A stretch of DNA of 64,000 bases from Blastomonas sp. (GCF_030373265.1 NZ_JAUCZC010000006.1:98858-162857), one strand, 5' to 3'; shown: positions 45,898-55,798, counted from the stretch's first letter. Program-made: numbers and translations. The notes: generated from the sequence alone by a model not told the origin.

Positions 45898-46898
45898 CTG
45901 GCCTCGGTACGGATGACCATCATCCGCTCGGTGCCCGATTCAGGCAGCATCACCTCGCCCTTGCGGCCGAGGATCTGGCGGACGTTGGCCCCCTCGCCGC
46001 TGCCTGGATAGCGCGCGGTGAATTTCTCGGTGCGCGGGTCGAACACGCGGGTCGAGTTGTCTCCGAAGTCGCTGACCCATACCATGTCGCGCTCGTCGAC
46101 ATAGACCGCATAGGCCTTGGGCGCATCGCCGGGCAGCTTCCAGGTCTTCCAGCTCGTGTTCGAGGGGCGATAGCGATAGAGCTCGCCGCTGTTCCAGCCG
46201 GTGATCCACAGATCGCCCTGGCTGTCCGCCCAGACCCGGCGAAGCCCGGCGCCCGGCGTCGGCGGCTCGATCACGCTGATCTCGCCGGTCGCGCTGTCGA
46301 TCTTCGCCAGATGGCTTCCGGCGAGCGAGACATACCATACGGTGCCATCAGGCGCGGTGGCGATGCCATAGGGGCCGCGGCCCTTGGGGTCTTTCCACAC
46401 GTCGACCTTGCCGGTGGCAGCATCGACCTTGCCGTAAACCCCGTTCTGGCCAGTGAACCAGTGCGTGCCTTTGCCGTCGAACGCGCCGGTGTTGAGGTTG
46501 GTGTAGCCGGTGTCTTCAGGCAGCTTCCACACGTCGATCTTGCCGTCCTCGGGGTTGTAGCGGACGATGGCGTTCTGACCGCCATCGGTGATCCACGCCA
46601 TGCCGTCAGGACCCTGGATGACGCCATGCGGCGCGGATTCGGGGCCGAGCGGGACTTGCACAACCTTGCCGGTGACCGGGTCGAGGATGCCCAGCGCACC
46701 CTGGCGTTGGGCTGTGTACCAGATCTTGCCATCGGGGGCGGGGGCGACGTCATGCGGGCGCGACCCCTCGGGCAGCTCGAACAAGGTCACCGCCTCGGAT
46801 ATTTCTGCCGATGCGGCGATCTGCGCCTGCTCCTTGGCGCTCGCCATGCTGGTGGCCAATGCCGCCACCGCAATTCCTGTCAGCATTACCCGCATCAT
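45894..46898 (-). CDS. Secreted streptogramin-lyase-like beta-propeller (Vgb family)
   Basis: A 334-residue exported protein. A signal peptide (VMLTGIAVAALATSMASAK) is followed by six or seven blade repeats of the form GP/APDG-x-x-W (APDGKIWYTAQ, GPDGMAWITDG, GKGTHWFTGQ, APDGTVWYVSL, DSQGDLWITGW, VDERDMVWVSD). Vgb lyases linearise streptogramin B, but such repeats occur in many periplasmic binding or lactonase-like proteins and resistance should not be assumed. ATG 46898 is fixed by GGAGGAG upstream. Overlaps the cytochrome c gene by ATGA. Confidence 0.85.
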   Translation of the reverse strand: MMRVMLTGIAVAALATSMASAKEQAQIAASAEISEAVTLFELPEGSRPHDVAPAPDGKIWYTAQRQGALGILDPVTGKVVQVPLGPESAPHGVIQGPDGMAWITDGGQNAIVRYNPEDGKIDVWKLPEDTGYTNLNTGAFDGKGTHWFTGQNGVYGKVDAATGKVDVWKDPKGRGPYGIATAPDGTVWYVSLAGSHLAKIDSATGEISVIEPPTPGAGLRRVWADSQGDLWITGWNSGELYRYRPSNTSWKTWKLPGDAPKAYAVYVDERDMVWVSDFGDNSTRVFDPRTEKFTARYPGSGEGANVRQILGRKGEVMLPESGTERMMVIRTEAR

Positions 46899-46979
46899 CG
46901 CCCGCTCCTCCGTCTGTCGTCTGCGCACAGTCTATCAGGATCCAACCCTGCAGGCGTCGAATTGTTTCCGCCCGATCCG

Positions 46980-47951
46980 CTATGCTGCCGCGTCATCGCA
47001 CCATGGCGTCCATTTTCGGGTGCGGATCCAACGTGTCGCCACCCATTTTTCGCCGCGGTCCACCGCCGTGCCGGCATGGCGGGTGCGCGAATCGATCGCG
47101 CCATCCGCCGTGGTGTTGGCAAACAGCAGCATCGCGCCGCGCCGGGGAGCAACCTGCAGGCCGATCAGCGGAAAGTCGGTGGCGCCGCCCTCGAAGGCCT
47201 CGTTGAGATAGACGATCGCGGTCCATTGGCGCTGGTTAGTCACCTGCGGCAGACCGTCGTGGTGCAGCCGGTATTGCTGGCCCGGCGTATAGCGCAAGAC
47301 ATGCAGCATCTCGCCGGCACGCCAGTCGGTCCCGGTGATGGCGGCAATCCGCCGGTTGATGGCATTGATCACGCAATCCTCTTCGACCGGGCCGAAATTG
47401 GTGCCGTGTGAGGTGCGCACCGGGTGCGGTACCCGCCTGCGCGTGGCGGGATCGACGACAAAGCTCGGTGCCAGCCTGGAACGCGCCGCATCCATGACAT
47501 AGTCGCATACGCCCGGTGGCAGAGCGTCGGCAAACAGCCGAATATCCGGGTTCTGGCTGAGGCACGCGCCGACCGGCATGGGCGCCTGTTCCAGCATCTC
47601 CAGCGCCGCAAGCTGGCCTGCATAACGAGGGTCTGATGGCGCCCGCGCGCGCACGGCGCGGATTGCAGCGTCCGGGTGGTCGGGCCCGGCCAGGCCATTG
47701 GCGAGCAGCGCGATATCTGCAGCGATGGCCTCGGCGTGATGCTGGCCAGCCGCCGAACGGAACAGCCGGGCTGCTGCTTCGGGATCCCGATCGACATACT
47801 GGCCATAGAGCCGCCAGAGGCCCAGCTCATATTGCGCGTCGGCGTTGCCCTCGTCCGCAAGCCGGCCAAGCAGCGACGCCGCATCGGACGCCTGCCCGCG
47901 CGACAGCAAGCTGCCCAGTTGTCGGCGAAGATCGACGCCTGCCTCTGTCAT
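46980..47951 (-). CDS. Sel1-repeat protein with C-terminal 2-oxoglutarate/Fe(II) prolyl-hydroxylase domain
   Basis: A 323-residue fusion. Residues 1-95 hold Sel1-like helical repeats (AASLLGRLADEGNADAQYEL, YVDRDPEAAARLFRSAAGQ). The C-terminal half is a prolyl 4-hydroxylase-like dioxygenase: HVLRYTPGQQYRLHHDG (metal His and Asp), AIVYLNEAFEGGATDFP, APRRGAMLLFAN, then HAGTAVDRGEKWVATRWIR carrying the distal His and the 2OG-binding residue. ATG 47951 follows AAGGA. The target is unknown; Sel1 repeats suggest a protein partner. Confidence 0.87.
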   Translation of the reverse strand: MTEAGVDLRRQLGSLLSRGQASDAASLLGRLADEGNADAQYELGLWRLYGQYVDRDPEAAARLFRSAAGQHHAEAIAADIALLANGLAGPDHPDAAIRAVRARAPSDPRYAGQLAALEMLEQAPMPVGACLSQNPDIRLFADALPPGVCDYVMDAARSRLAPSFVVDPATRRRVPHPVRTSHGTNFGPVEEDCVINAINRRIAAITGTDWRAGEMLHVLRYTPGQQYRLHHDGLPQVTNQRQWTAIVYLNEAFEGGATDFPLIGLQVAPRRGAMLLFANTTADGAIDSRTRHAGTAVDRGEKWVATRWIRTRKWTPWCDDAAA

Positions 47952-48029
47952 TGCTGCAATCCTTCTCGCGCCATCCCCTCCATGTAGCAAATTCCGGAGG
48001 CAGGACGCGAGCCTGGATCGGGCAGAAAT

Positions 48030-48704
48030 CTAGAACAGGGTACCGACCCCGACCACCGGATCGACAAAGCCGTCATAGATCATCTTGCCCGCGACATACA
48101 GGATCACGAGGAGGCCGAAATAGGCGATCCAGCGATAGCGCTCGATGTATTTGGCGATGAAGTTGGCAGCGACCCCCATCAGCGCAACCGCGAGGATCAG
48201 GCCGACGATCAGGATGCCGGGGTGTTCGCGCGCCGCGCCCGCGACGGCCAGGACATTGTCGAGGCTCATCGACACATCGGCCACCGCAACCGCCCAGGCG
48301 GCCGAGGCAAAGCTCTTGGCAGGCTTCAGCCCGCTATTCTCATCGCCCTCGACTTCCGGCGATCCAGGCGATCCGCCCGCAGGTTGCAGCTCGCGGTACA
48401 TCTTCCACGAGACCCACAGCAGCAGCAGACCGCCAGCAAAAATCAGGCCGACAATCTGCATCAGCTGGGTCACCACCAAGGCAAAGGCGATGCGCAGCAC
48501 CAGAGCGGCAATGATGCCGATCAGGATGACCTTGCGACGCTGATCGGCGGGCAGACCCGCGGCCAGCGCGCCAACGACAATCGCGTTGTCGCCGGCGAGC
48601 AGGATATCGATCATCAACACCTGGCCGAATGCAAACCACGCCGCAGCGTCGCCGGCAAACAGCCCGGAAAAGTCCATGACGATGTGGGACCAGAATTCGC
48701 TCAT
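48030..48704 (-). CDS. TerC family integral membrane protein
   Basis: A 224-residue inner-membrane protein with about seven helices. LMIDILLAGDNAIVVGALAAGL and AVADVSMSLDNVLAVAGAA carry the paired Asp-Asn motifs of TerC proteins, which are implicated in metal-ion (notably manganese) efflux and in tellurite response. A loop after the third helix is acidic (PGSPEVEGDENSG). It begins 22 bases after the rho stop on the same strand, so it may be read from the rho promoter. No yybP-ykoY-like element is possible in so short a gap. Confidence 0.9.
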   Translation of the reverse strand: MSEFWSHIVMDFSGLFAGDAAAWFAFGQVLMIDILLAGDNAIVVGALAAGLPADQRRKVILIGIIAALVLRIAFALVVTQLMQIVGLIFAGGLLLLWVSWKMYRELQPAGGSPGSPEVEGDENSGLKPAKSFASAAWAVAVADVSMSLDNVLAVAGAAREHPGILIVGLILAVALMGVAANFIAKYIERYRWIAYFGLLVILYVAGKMIYDGFVDPVVGVGTLF

Positions 48705-48726
48705 CAGCGCAGTACCCTTCAGGCTT

Positions 48727-49983
<1,257 letters not shown>

Positions 49984-50116
49984 GAGGTGCAGGTTTCCGT
50001 GGGATGGGTGCCGCAAAAAGATCAGGCGACAGTCATGGGAAGTTCTGTGGGACGCCCAGCCGGTAATCCGGTCGCTGGTGGAAAGGGTCGTCAAAGGTCC
50101 CGGACGGGACGAACGC

Positions 50117-50145
50117 GAAATAAGCCCGGGTTGCGGGAAAGTCAA
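50117..50145 (-). promoter_or_regulatory. Candidate vegetative promoter of rho
   Basis: On the minus strand TTGACT (50145-50140) is followed after exactly 17 bases by TATTTC (50122-50117). This would give a rho leader of roughly 125 bases, room for the attenuation known for rho in other bacteria. Confidence 0.45.
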
Positions 50146-50196
50146 TCGGGGCTGCGACGGGGCGAAATAGCACTTTCCCCTACCGCATCCTTTCCC

Positions 50197-50285
50197 GATC
50201 CCCTGCGCAGGCAGGGGTCCATCTCCAAAGCGTGCATCCAGACGCACCGGCAGGAGATGGGCCCCCGCCTTCGCGGGGGAACAGG
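50197..50285. repeat. Dispersed palindromic repeat, family B variant, copy 4
   Basis: ATCCCCTGCGCAGGCAGGGG with TCCATCTCC on the left mirrors GGAGATGGGCCCCCGCC and TTCGCGGGGGAACAGG on the right. The arms follow family B but the core carries a CCATCTCC/GGAGATGG pair instead of CCCGCTTTGGCGC. Confidence 0.75.
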
Positions 50286-50303
50286 ACGTTCAATACCGGA
50301 GGA

Positions 50304-50768
50304 TCAGAAAGGCTTCACGATCACCAAAATCACGATCACCGCAGCGGCGATGCCCGGCACCTCGTTGACCAGCCGCAATTGCTTGCCTGTGAACTTGCGC
50401 TCGCCCCTTGCGAGCTTTTTCGCATAGCCGACCATCCAGCCATGATAGCCGCTGAGCAAAAGCACGAACAGCAATTTGGCGTGGAACCAGCCTTGCGAAA
50501 ACGCGCCGATCTGCACCGCCAGCACCAGTCCGAGCAGCCATACCACGATCAGCGCGGGGTTGAGGATGATCTTCTTGAGCTTGGCCTCGCGCTCGACCCA
50601 GAGCGCCGCCTCGGGCGATCCGGCAGCGGCTTCCTGATGATAGACGAAGAACCGCGGCATCATGAACAGCCCCGCCATCCAGAAGATGACGAAGATCAGA
50701 TGCGCCGCTTTGAGCCAGAGATAGAGCATTGAAAGGACGTAATCCGTTGTCAGGAGGAGCTCGTTCAT
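50304..50768 (-). CDS. hemJ: Protoporphyrinogen oxidase HemJ
   Basis: Membrane enzyme oxidising protoporphyrinogen IX to protoporphyrin IX in haem synthesis. The 154 residues have four hydrophobic helices; YLWLKAAHLIFVIFWMAGLFM carries the conserved His, followed by MPRFFVYHQEA, and later GWFHAKLLFVLLLSGYHGWM with LRLVNEVPGI. Located between hemE upstream and rho downstream on the same strand, a placement often seen in alphaproteobacteria. It starts 56 bases after the hemE stop. Confidence 0.93.
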   Translation of the reverse strand: MNELLLTTDYVLSMLYLWLKAAHLIFVIFWMAGLFMMPRFFVYHQEAAAGSPEAALWVEREAKLKKIILNPALIVVWLLGLVLAVQIGAFSQGWFHAKLLFVLLLSGYHGWMVGYAKKLARGERKFTGKQLRLVNEVPGIAAAVIVILVIVKPF

Positions 50769-50823
50769 GGTGCCATGCCGTGTGTGCGGGCAGGAAAACC
50801 CGCCCGCTCGTTAGGCAGCGCGA

Positions 50824-51876
50824 TTATGCGCCCTGCTTCACCAGTGTAAGCAGTGCGTGAACATGTTCAATGGGCGTCTGCTGCAATATGCCATGGCCCA
50901 GGTTGAAAATGTGCGGCCGCCCCTCGAAGGTGCGGATGATGTGCCGGACCGCGCTTTCCATCTGCTCGCCACCCGCCAGCAGCGCCAGCGGATCGAGATT
51001 GCCCTGCACCGGCAGATGCGCCGGGATGTTGGCCGCGGCCCAGACCGGATCGATCGTCTCATCCAGACCCAGCGCATCAACCCCGGTCTCGCGCGCATAG
51101 GCGGCAAGCTTTTCGCCCGCGCCCTTGGGAAAGCCGATCACCGGAACCCCGGGGCGTGCTGCGTGAATCGCGGCGGCGATCCGCGCATTGGGGGCGATGA
51201 CCCAGCGTTCGAACTGCGCCGGGGCCAAGGATCCCGACCAGCTGTCGAAAATCTGCACCGCATCGACCCCGGCATCGATCTGGCCGATGAGATAGGTGAT
51301 CGTCAGATCGACGATCGCGTCGATGAGCGCCTGAAAGCCTTCCGGATCACGATAGGCGTAAGACCGGGTGGCGTGCTGGTCCTTGCTGCCCTCGCCGTTG
51401 ACCATATAGGTCGCCACGGTCCATGCCGACCCTGCAAAGCCCAAAAACGCCTTCTCAGGCGCAAGATCGGCTTTGACCAAGCGCACCGTCTCATAGATCG
51501 CATCGAGCCGCTCAGGGACCGGCACAAGGCTTTCCAGCGCATGGTCGATCAGTGTCGGCGACAGGTGCGGTCCCTCGCCGACCAGGAACTGCAGGTTCTG
51601 CCCCATCGCATACGGAACGATCAGGATATCGGAAAACAGGATGGCGGCATCGAGATCGAAGCGCTTGAGCGGCTGGAGCGTTATCTCGGCGGCCGAGGGG
51701 CTGTCATAGACCAGCTCGAGAAAGCCTCCCTTTTCTGCCCTGAGAGCCCGATACTCCGGCAGATAGCGCCCAGCCTGGCGCATCATCCACATCGGCGGCG
51801 TCTCGTGCACCTTGCCTGCCAAGCACTCGAGCAGCGGCGCGGTGCGCACTGCGGTCTGAACTGTGTCCCCGCCCAT
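50824..51876 (-). CDS. hemE: Uroporphyrinogen decarboxylase
   Basis: Decarboxylates the four acetate side chains of uroporphyrinogen III to coproporphyrinogen III. The 350 residues contain the diagnostic PPMWMMRQAGRYLPEYRALR, AAILFSDILIVPYAMGQ, FAGSAWTVATYMVNGEGS, QIFDSWSGSLAP and FNLGHGILQQTPIEHV. The ATG at 51874-51876 borders the proposed replication origin. Divergent from ppsR, exactly the hemE-origin-ppsR (DUF299) order known from Caulobacter. Confidence 0.96.
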   Translation of the reverse strand: MGGDTVQTAVRTAPLLECLAGKVHETPPMWMMRQAGRYLPEYRALRAEKGGFLELVYDSPSAAEITLQPLKRFDLDAAILFSDILIVPYAMGQNLQFLVGEGPHLSPTLIDHALESLVPVPERLDAIYETVRLVKADLAPEKAFLGFAGSAWTVATYMVNGEGSKDQHATRSYAYRDPEGFQALIDAIVDLTITYLIGQIDAGVDAVQIFDSWSGSLAPAQFERWVIAPNARIAAAIHAARPGVPVIGFPKGAGEKLAAYARETGVDALGLDETIDPVWAAANIPAHLPVQGNLDPLALLAGGEQMESAVRHIIRTFEGRPHIFNLGHGILQQTPIEHVHALLTLVKQGA

Positions 51877-52158
51877 ACTTTATCTTATATCCTTTAATTA
51901 GGAATCTGTTGAAGAAGGCCGCTTGATAACCGGCATGACGCTTTCTTGCCTGATGTATCGACAGATTGACAGTCGGCAAATTGCACGAGCGTCACGAGTC
52001 GGAAAATTTATCCCGGCTATCAACAGCCTGTCGATAAGCTTGTCAGCTGTGGACAAAGGCCCGGACGATTCAACCGGTAGAGGGGAGCGTTTTCCTCCCC
52101 GGTTTTGCCCACAACATCATGCCTTGATTTATCCCCCTACAACCCACAGACCATCGCC
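51877..52158. other. Probable chromosomal replication origin (oriC)
   Basis: This 282-base gap separates the divergent hemE and ppsR genes. It is visibly richer in A/T than the surroundings, notably TTTATCTTATATCCTTTAATT beginning at 51879 (read in part), a candidate unwinding element. DnaA-box-like 9-mers: TGTGGACAA 52048-52056 (reverse of TTGTCCACA, one mismatch to TTATCCACA), TTATCCCCC 52129-52137, TTGCCCACA 52105-52113 and TTATCCCGG 52008-52016. GANTC methylation sites occur at 51902 and 52067. Context matches the Caulobacter origin, and parABS lies about 10 kb away. Confidence 0.7.
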
Positions 52159-53001
52159 ATGAGCCGCTTTCACCTCCATCTGCTGTCGGATTCCACCGGC
52201 GAGACGCTGGAAAACATCGCCAAGGCTGCCCTGGCGCAGTTCGATGCGGTCGAGATCATAAAGCACTTCTGGCCGATGGTCCGCTCCGAAACCCATCTCG
52301 ACCGGATCCTCGACGAGGTCGCGGCCAATCCGGGGCTGGTGCTGTTCACTCTGGTCAATCCCGATATCCGCGCCAAGCTCGAACGGCGCTGCCGGGTGCT
52401 CGGCCTGCCGATGGTGCCCGCGCTCGATGCGGTGAGCGACGCGCTGTCCAACCTGCTCGGCCAGGCCGCCAAGGCACGCCCCGGCAGGCAGCATGTGCTC
52501 GATGCCGCGTATTTCGCGCGCGTCGAGGCGATTCAATTCACCATCGCGCATGACGACGGCCAGAACTGGGAAAACTGGGAAGCCGCCGATATCGTGCTCG
52601 CCGGCGTGTCGCGCTCGTCCAAGACGCCGACCTCGATCTATCTCGCCAACCGCGGCTACAAGACCGCGAACATCCCGATCGTGGTCGAATCCCCGCCGCC
52701 TCGGGCACTGTTTTCGCTTCGGCATCCTCTGGTCGTCGGGCTGACCACCAACCCCGAGCGGCTGATCGCGGTGCGGCGCAATCGGCTGTTGTCCTTGAAC
52801 CAGGCACCCGAAACCGATTATGTCGATGATGAGAAGGTCAAGGCAGAGCTGGCCTTTGCCCGGCGGATGTTTGCGGATAATGGTTGGCCGGTGATCGATG
52901 TGACCCGCAGGTCGATCGAGGAATCGGCCGCAGCGATCATCAACCTGTTCAACGAGCGCGAAAGCCGCGGACAGGCAGGGCTGGCCATAGATGAAGAGTA
53001 A
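52159..53001 (+). CDS. ppsR: Pyruvate, water dikinase / PPDK regulatory protein (DUF299)
   Basis: Bifunctional serine/threonine kinase and phosphorylase that switches PEP synthase or pyruvate phosphate dikinase off with ADP and on with phosphate. The 280 residues begin FHLHLLSDSTGETLENIAKAAL and contain the P-loop GVSRSSKTPTSIYLANRGYK and late motif VIDVTRRSIEESAAAI. ATG 52159 is the natural start. It leads a rightward gene run with maf, aroE, coaE and dnaQ; the left neighbour is the proposed origin. Confidence 0.93.
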   Translation: MSRFHLHLLSDSTGETLENIAKAALAQFDAVEIIKHFWPMVRSETHLDRILDEVAANPGLVLFTLVNPDIRAKLERRCRVLGLPMVPALDAVSDALSNLLGQAAKARPGRQHVLDAAYFARVEAIQFTIAHDDGQNWENWEAADIVLAGVSRSSKTPTSIYLANRGYKTANIPIVVESPPPRALFSLRHPLVVGLTTNPERLIAVRRNRLLSLNQAPETDYVDDEKVKAELAFARRMFADNGWPVIDVTRRSIEESAAAIINLFNERESRGQAGLAIDEE

Positions 53002-53013
53002 GGACACCAAGAC

Positions 53014-53607
53014 ATGCTGATACTCGCATCGCAGAGCGCATCGCGCCGGACCATGCTGGACAAGGCCGATGTGCCGTTCACCGTGGTGGCGGCGCATATC
53101 GATGAATCGGCAATCCGAGCCTCGCTCCACGCCGAGGGCACCTCTCCGCGCGATATTGCCGATGCGCTCGCCGAAGCGAAGGCGATGCGCGTGGGCACGA
53201 AACGGCCCGAAGCGATGGTGCTGGGATCGGACCAGATTCTCGAAACGTCGACCGGCGAGATGCTGTCCAAGCCGCAGACGCCCGAAGACGCGATCCGCCA
53301 GCTCGAAACTCTATCGGGCGAGGCGCACAAATTGTGGAGCGCCGCCGTGATCGTCGAGGGCGGACGGCCGATCTGGCGGCATGTGGAAAAAGCGGTGATG
53401 CACGTGCGTCCTCTGGGCAGCGCCTTTGTGCGCGACTATGTGGATAAGCACTGGGAATCGATTGGATATACGGTGGGTTGTTACGAGATCGAAGGCGCGG
53501 GCGCCCAGCTTTTCAGCCAGATCGATGGCAATCATTTTACCGTGCTGGGCATGCCCCTGCTGCCCCTGCTCGGCTTTCTGCGCGAGCGCGAGCTGATGCC
53601 GAGCTGA
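53014..53607 (+). CDS. maf: Maf-like nucleoside triphosphate pyrophosphatase
   Basis: House-cleaning pyrophosphatase acting on dTTP/UTP or modified nucleotides. The 197 residues start LILASQSASRRTMLDKADVP, the Maf signature loop, then LGSDQILETSTGEMLSKPQT with the catalytic Asp and the late Maf segment YEIEGAGAQLFSQIDGNHFT. It begins 12 bases after ppsR and is part of the same rightward operon. Confidence 0.93.
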   Translation: MLILASQSASRRTMLDKADVPFTVVAAHIDESAIRASLHAEGTSPRDIADALAEAKAMRVGTKRPEAMVLGSDQILETSTGEMLSKPQTPEDAIRQLETLSGEAHKLWSAAVIVEGGRPIWRHVEKAVMHVRPLGSAFVRDYVDKHWESIGYTVGCYEIEGAGAQLFSQIDGNHFTVLGMPLLPLLGFLRERELMPS

Positions 53608-53623
53608 GCGGCCGAACAAGTCT

Positions 53624-54436
53624 GTGGAAAAACCTTACGCAGAAGTGATCGGCGACCCGATCGCGCACAGCAAATCGCCGCTGATCCATGGCTTCTGGTT
53701 CGCCAGGCTGGGAATGGACGCAGACTATCGCGCCACCCATGTGACGCCCGAAGGGCTGGCCGATTATATCGCGGCGCGGAGCAAGGATCCGCTCTGGCGC
53801 GGCTGCAACGTCACCATCCCGCACAAGATGGCGGTGATGGAGCATGTCGCCGATCCCGGGGATGTCCGCGCCAGCATCGGTGCGATGAACACCATCGCGC
53901 GCGATGAAACCGGCGCCGTGTTCGGCACCAACACCGATGCCGGCGGGTTCTACGCACCCTTGGGGCAAAGCGATTTCACCGGCGCGGATGTCGCGATCAT
54001 CGGGGCGGGCGGGGCCGCGCGGGCGGTGCTGTTTGCCCTGTCCCGCATGGATGTCGGCACGGTCACCATCCACGCGCGCAATGCGCTCAAGGCGATGGGG
54101 CTGCTCGCCAGCTTCGGATTGAAGGGCCAGGTGCGCGGGCTTGGCGATCCGCTCGGCGATGTCGGGCTGCTGGTCAACACCAGCCCGCTCGGCATGCGGG
54201 GCTTCGATCCGCTCGAAGTCGATCTGTCGACGCTGGCGCAAGGCGCGCTGGTCTATGACATCGTCTATGCGCCGCTCGAAACCGCCTTGCTCAAGGCGGC
54301 GCGCGCCCGCGGGCTCGACACCGTCGACGGACTGGAAATGCTGATCGGCCAGGCGGCGCTCGCGTTTGAGATCTTTTTCGGTGTCGCCCCGCCGCGCGAT
54401 GGCGAGGACGAATTGCGCGCGCTGCTGACCGCATGA
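53624..54436 (+). CDS. aroE: Shikimate dehydrogenase
   Basis: NADPH-dependent reduction of 3-dehydroshikimate in aromatic amino-acid synthesis. The 270 residues begin AEVIGDPIAHSKSPLIHGFW (substrate Ser pair), followed by GCNVTIPHKMAVMEH with the catalytic Lys, GTNTDAGGFYAPL, and the nucleotide loop IIGAGGAARAVLFAL. The start appears to be a GTG (53624), as no suitable ATG precedes the conserved block. Starts 16 bases after maf and overlaps coaE by ATGA. Confidence 0.94.
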   Translation: MEKPYAEVIGDPIAHSKSPLIHGFWFARLGMDADYRATHVTPEGLADYIAARSKDPLWRGCNVTIPHKMAVMEHVADPGDVRASIGAMNTIARDETGAVFGTNTDAGGFYAPLGQSDFTGADVAIIGAGGAARAVLFALSRMDVGTVTIHARNALKAMGLLASFGLKGQVRGLGDPLGDVGLLVNTSPLGMRGFDPLEVDLSTLAQGALVYDIVYAPLETALLKAARARGLDTVDGLEMLIGQAALAFEIFFGVAPPRDGEDELRALLTA

Positions 54437-55071
54437 CCGCGCACGTCAAGCGGCTGCCCCCCCATCATCGACACCGCCCTATGGTGCTGGGGCTGACCGG
54501 ATCGATCGGCATGGGCAAGTCGGCCGTCGCTGCCATGCTGCGCGCCGAAGGCGTGCCGGTGTTCGACGCCGATGCCGAGGTCCACCGGCTGCAGGGACCG
54601 GGCGGCGCCCTGCTGCCAGCCATCGAGGCAGCGTTTCCCGGCACCACCGGGGCGCAAGGCGTCGATCGGGCGAAGCTGGGCGCGGCGGTGTTCGGCAAGC
54701 CGGCTGCGCTCAAGATGCTCGAGCATATCGTCCACCCCGCCGTCGGGCGCTCGCGGGCTGCGTTCGTCCGGGCCAACCGCGCGCGGCGCATCATCGTGTT
54801 CGACATTCCCCTGCTGTTCGAAAAGGGCGGCACCGAGCATGTCGACGGCATCGTCGTCGTGTCCGCCGCTTTGTGGCAGCAGCGCAAGCGCGTGATGGCG
54901 CGGCCAGGCATGACCGCCGCACGGCTTCGGCACATTCGTCACCTGCAGATGGCCGACCATCACAAGCGTTGCCATGCCGACTGGATCATCCCCACCGGGG
55001 GCACCAAGCTGGGCACGCGGCAGGCGGTGCGGAAGCTGCTGGGGAATTTGCGGTCGTCTCTTGCGCGCTGA
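54433..55071 (+). CDS. coaE: Dephospho-CoA kinase
   Basis: Phosphorylates dephospho-CoA in the last step of CoA synthesis. The 212 residues carry the P-loop VLGLTGSIGMGKSAVAAMLR, PVFDADAEVHRLQGPGG and IIVFDIPLLFEKGG. The lid helix usually ending in QMP.EEK reads RHLQMADHHKR, and the region after DADAEVH is otherwise normal. The first ATG overlaps the aroE stop; an internal ATG at 54481 sits right before the P-loop segment. It ends 16 bases before dnaQ. Confidence 0.92.
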   Translation: MTAHVKRLPPHHRHRPMVLGLTGSIGMGKSAVAAMLRAEGVPVFDADAEVHRLQGPGGALLPAIEAAFPGTTGAQGVDRAKLGAAVFGKPAALKMLEHIVHPAVGRSRAAFVRANRARRIIVFDIPLLFEKGGTEHVDGIVVVSAALWQQRKRVMARPGMTAARLRHIRHLQMADHHKRCHADWIIPTGGTKLGTRQAVRKLLGNLRSSLAR

Positions 55072-55087
55072 TCAAATCAGGCCAATA

Positions 55088-55798
55088 ATGACTGAAATGA
55101 GAGAGATCATTTTCGATACCGAAACCACCGGCCTGTCCCCCGACGAAGGGCACAGGATGGTCGAAATCGGGTGTATCGAGATGGTTGGGCGGATGGCCAC
55201 GGGCCGCACCTACCACGCCTTTTTCAACCCGCAGATGCCGATGCCGCCCGAGGCCGAGCGCGTGCATGGCCACTCGGACGCGTTTCTCGCCGACAAGCCG
55301 CTGTTCCATGAGCGCGCGGGCGAACTGCTCGAGTTTCTGGGCGATGCGCAGCTGGTGGCGCACAATGCCGGGTTCGACATGCGCTTCGTCAACGCCGAGC
55401 TGGCGCGGATCGATCTGCCGCCGATCCCGATGGCGCGCGTGATCGACACCGTGGCGATGGCGCGGTCCAAGTTCCCCGGATCGCCGGCCAGCCTCGATGC
55501 TCTGTGCAAGCGCTTCGGGGTCGATCGCAGCCACCGCGTACTGCACGGCGCGCTGCTCGATGCCGAGTTGCTGGCGCAGGTCTATATCGAGCTGACCGGC
55601 GGGCGGCAGATCGGGCTGGGTCTGGCCGACGAGATGGATGGCGACGCATCGGGCATTCCCGCCCGGCCCCGGCTGATTCCTGCCATCGGACGTCCGCATC
55701 GCCTGCCGCGTCAGTTCGCCGCCAGCGCCGAAGAACTGGTGGCGCACCAGGAATTTCTCGCCAAGATCAAGCAGCCCTTGTGGCTGTCCAAGCGTTGA
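55088..55798 (+). CDS. dnaQ: DNA polymerase III epsilon subunit (proofreading 3'-5' exonuclease)
   Basis: DEDDh exonuclease proofreading for the replicative polymerase. The 236 residues show ExoI IIFDTETTGLSPDEGHRMVE, ExoII LVAHNAGFDMRFVNAEL and ExoIII HGALLDAELLAQVYIELTGG with the catalytic His in SHRVLHGALLDAE. The C-terminal tail (residues about 185-236) supplies the alpha-subunit contact. ATG 55088 or the nearby ATG 55097 may start it. Last gene of the ppsR-maf-aroE-coaE-dnaQ cluster, next to the proposed origin. Confidence 0.94.
   Translation: MTEMREIIFDTETTGLSPDEGHRMVEIGCIEMVGRMATGRTYHAFFNPQMPMPPEAERVHGHSDAFLADKPLFHERAGELLEFLGDAQLVAHNAGFDMRFVNAELARIDLPPIPMARVIDTVAMARSKFPGSPASLDALCKRFGVDRSHRVLHGALLDAELLAQVYIELTGGRQIGLGLADEMDGDASGIPARPRLIPAIGRPHRLPRQFAASAEELVAHQEFLAKIKQPLWLSKR

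Larger units (their letters stand above)
49984..50303. other. Intergenic region between rho and hemJ
   Basis: This 320-base gap between rho and hemJ, both minus strand, contains the rho leader (49984-50115), a promoter-like element at 50117-50145 and repeat B4 at 50197-50285. I see no further gene in it. Confidence 0.7.

Noticed and set aside
45894..46898. Streptogramin B resistance gene
   Set aside because: The fold is a generic beta-propeller with a signal peptide and a cytochrome partner; resistance cannot be claimed from repeats alone.
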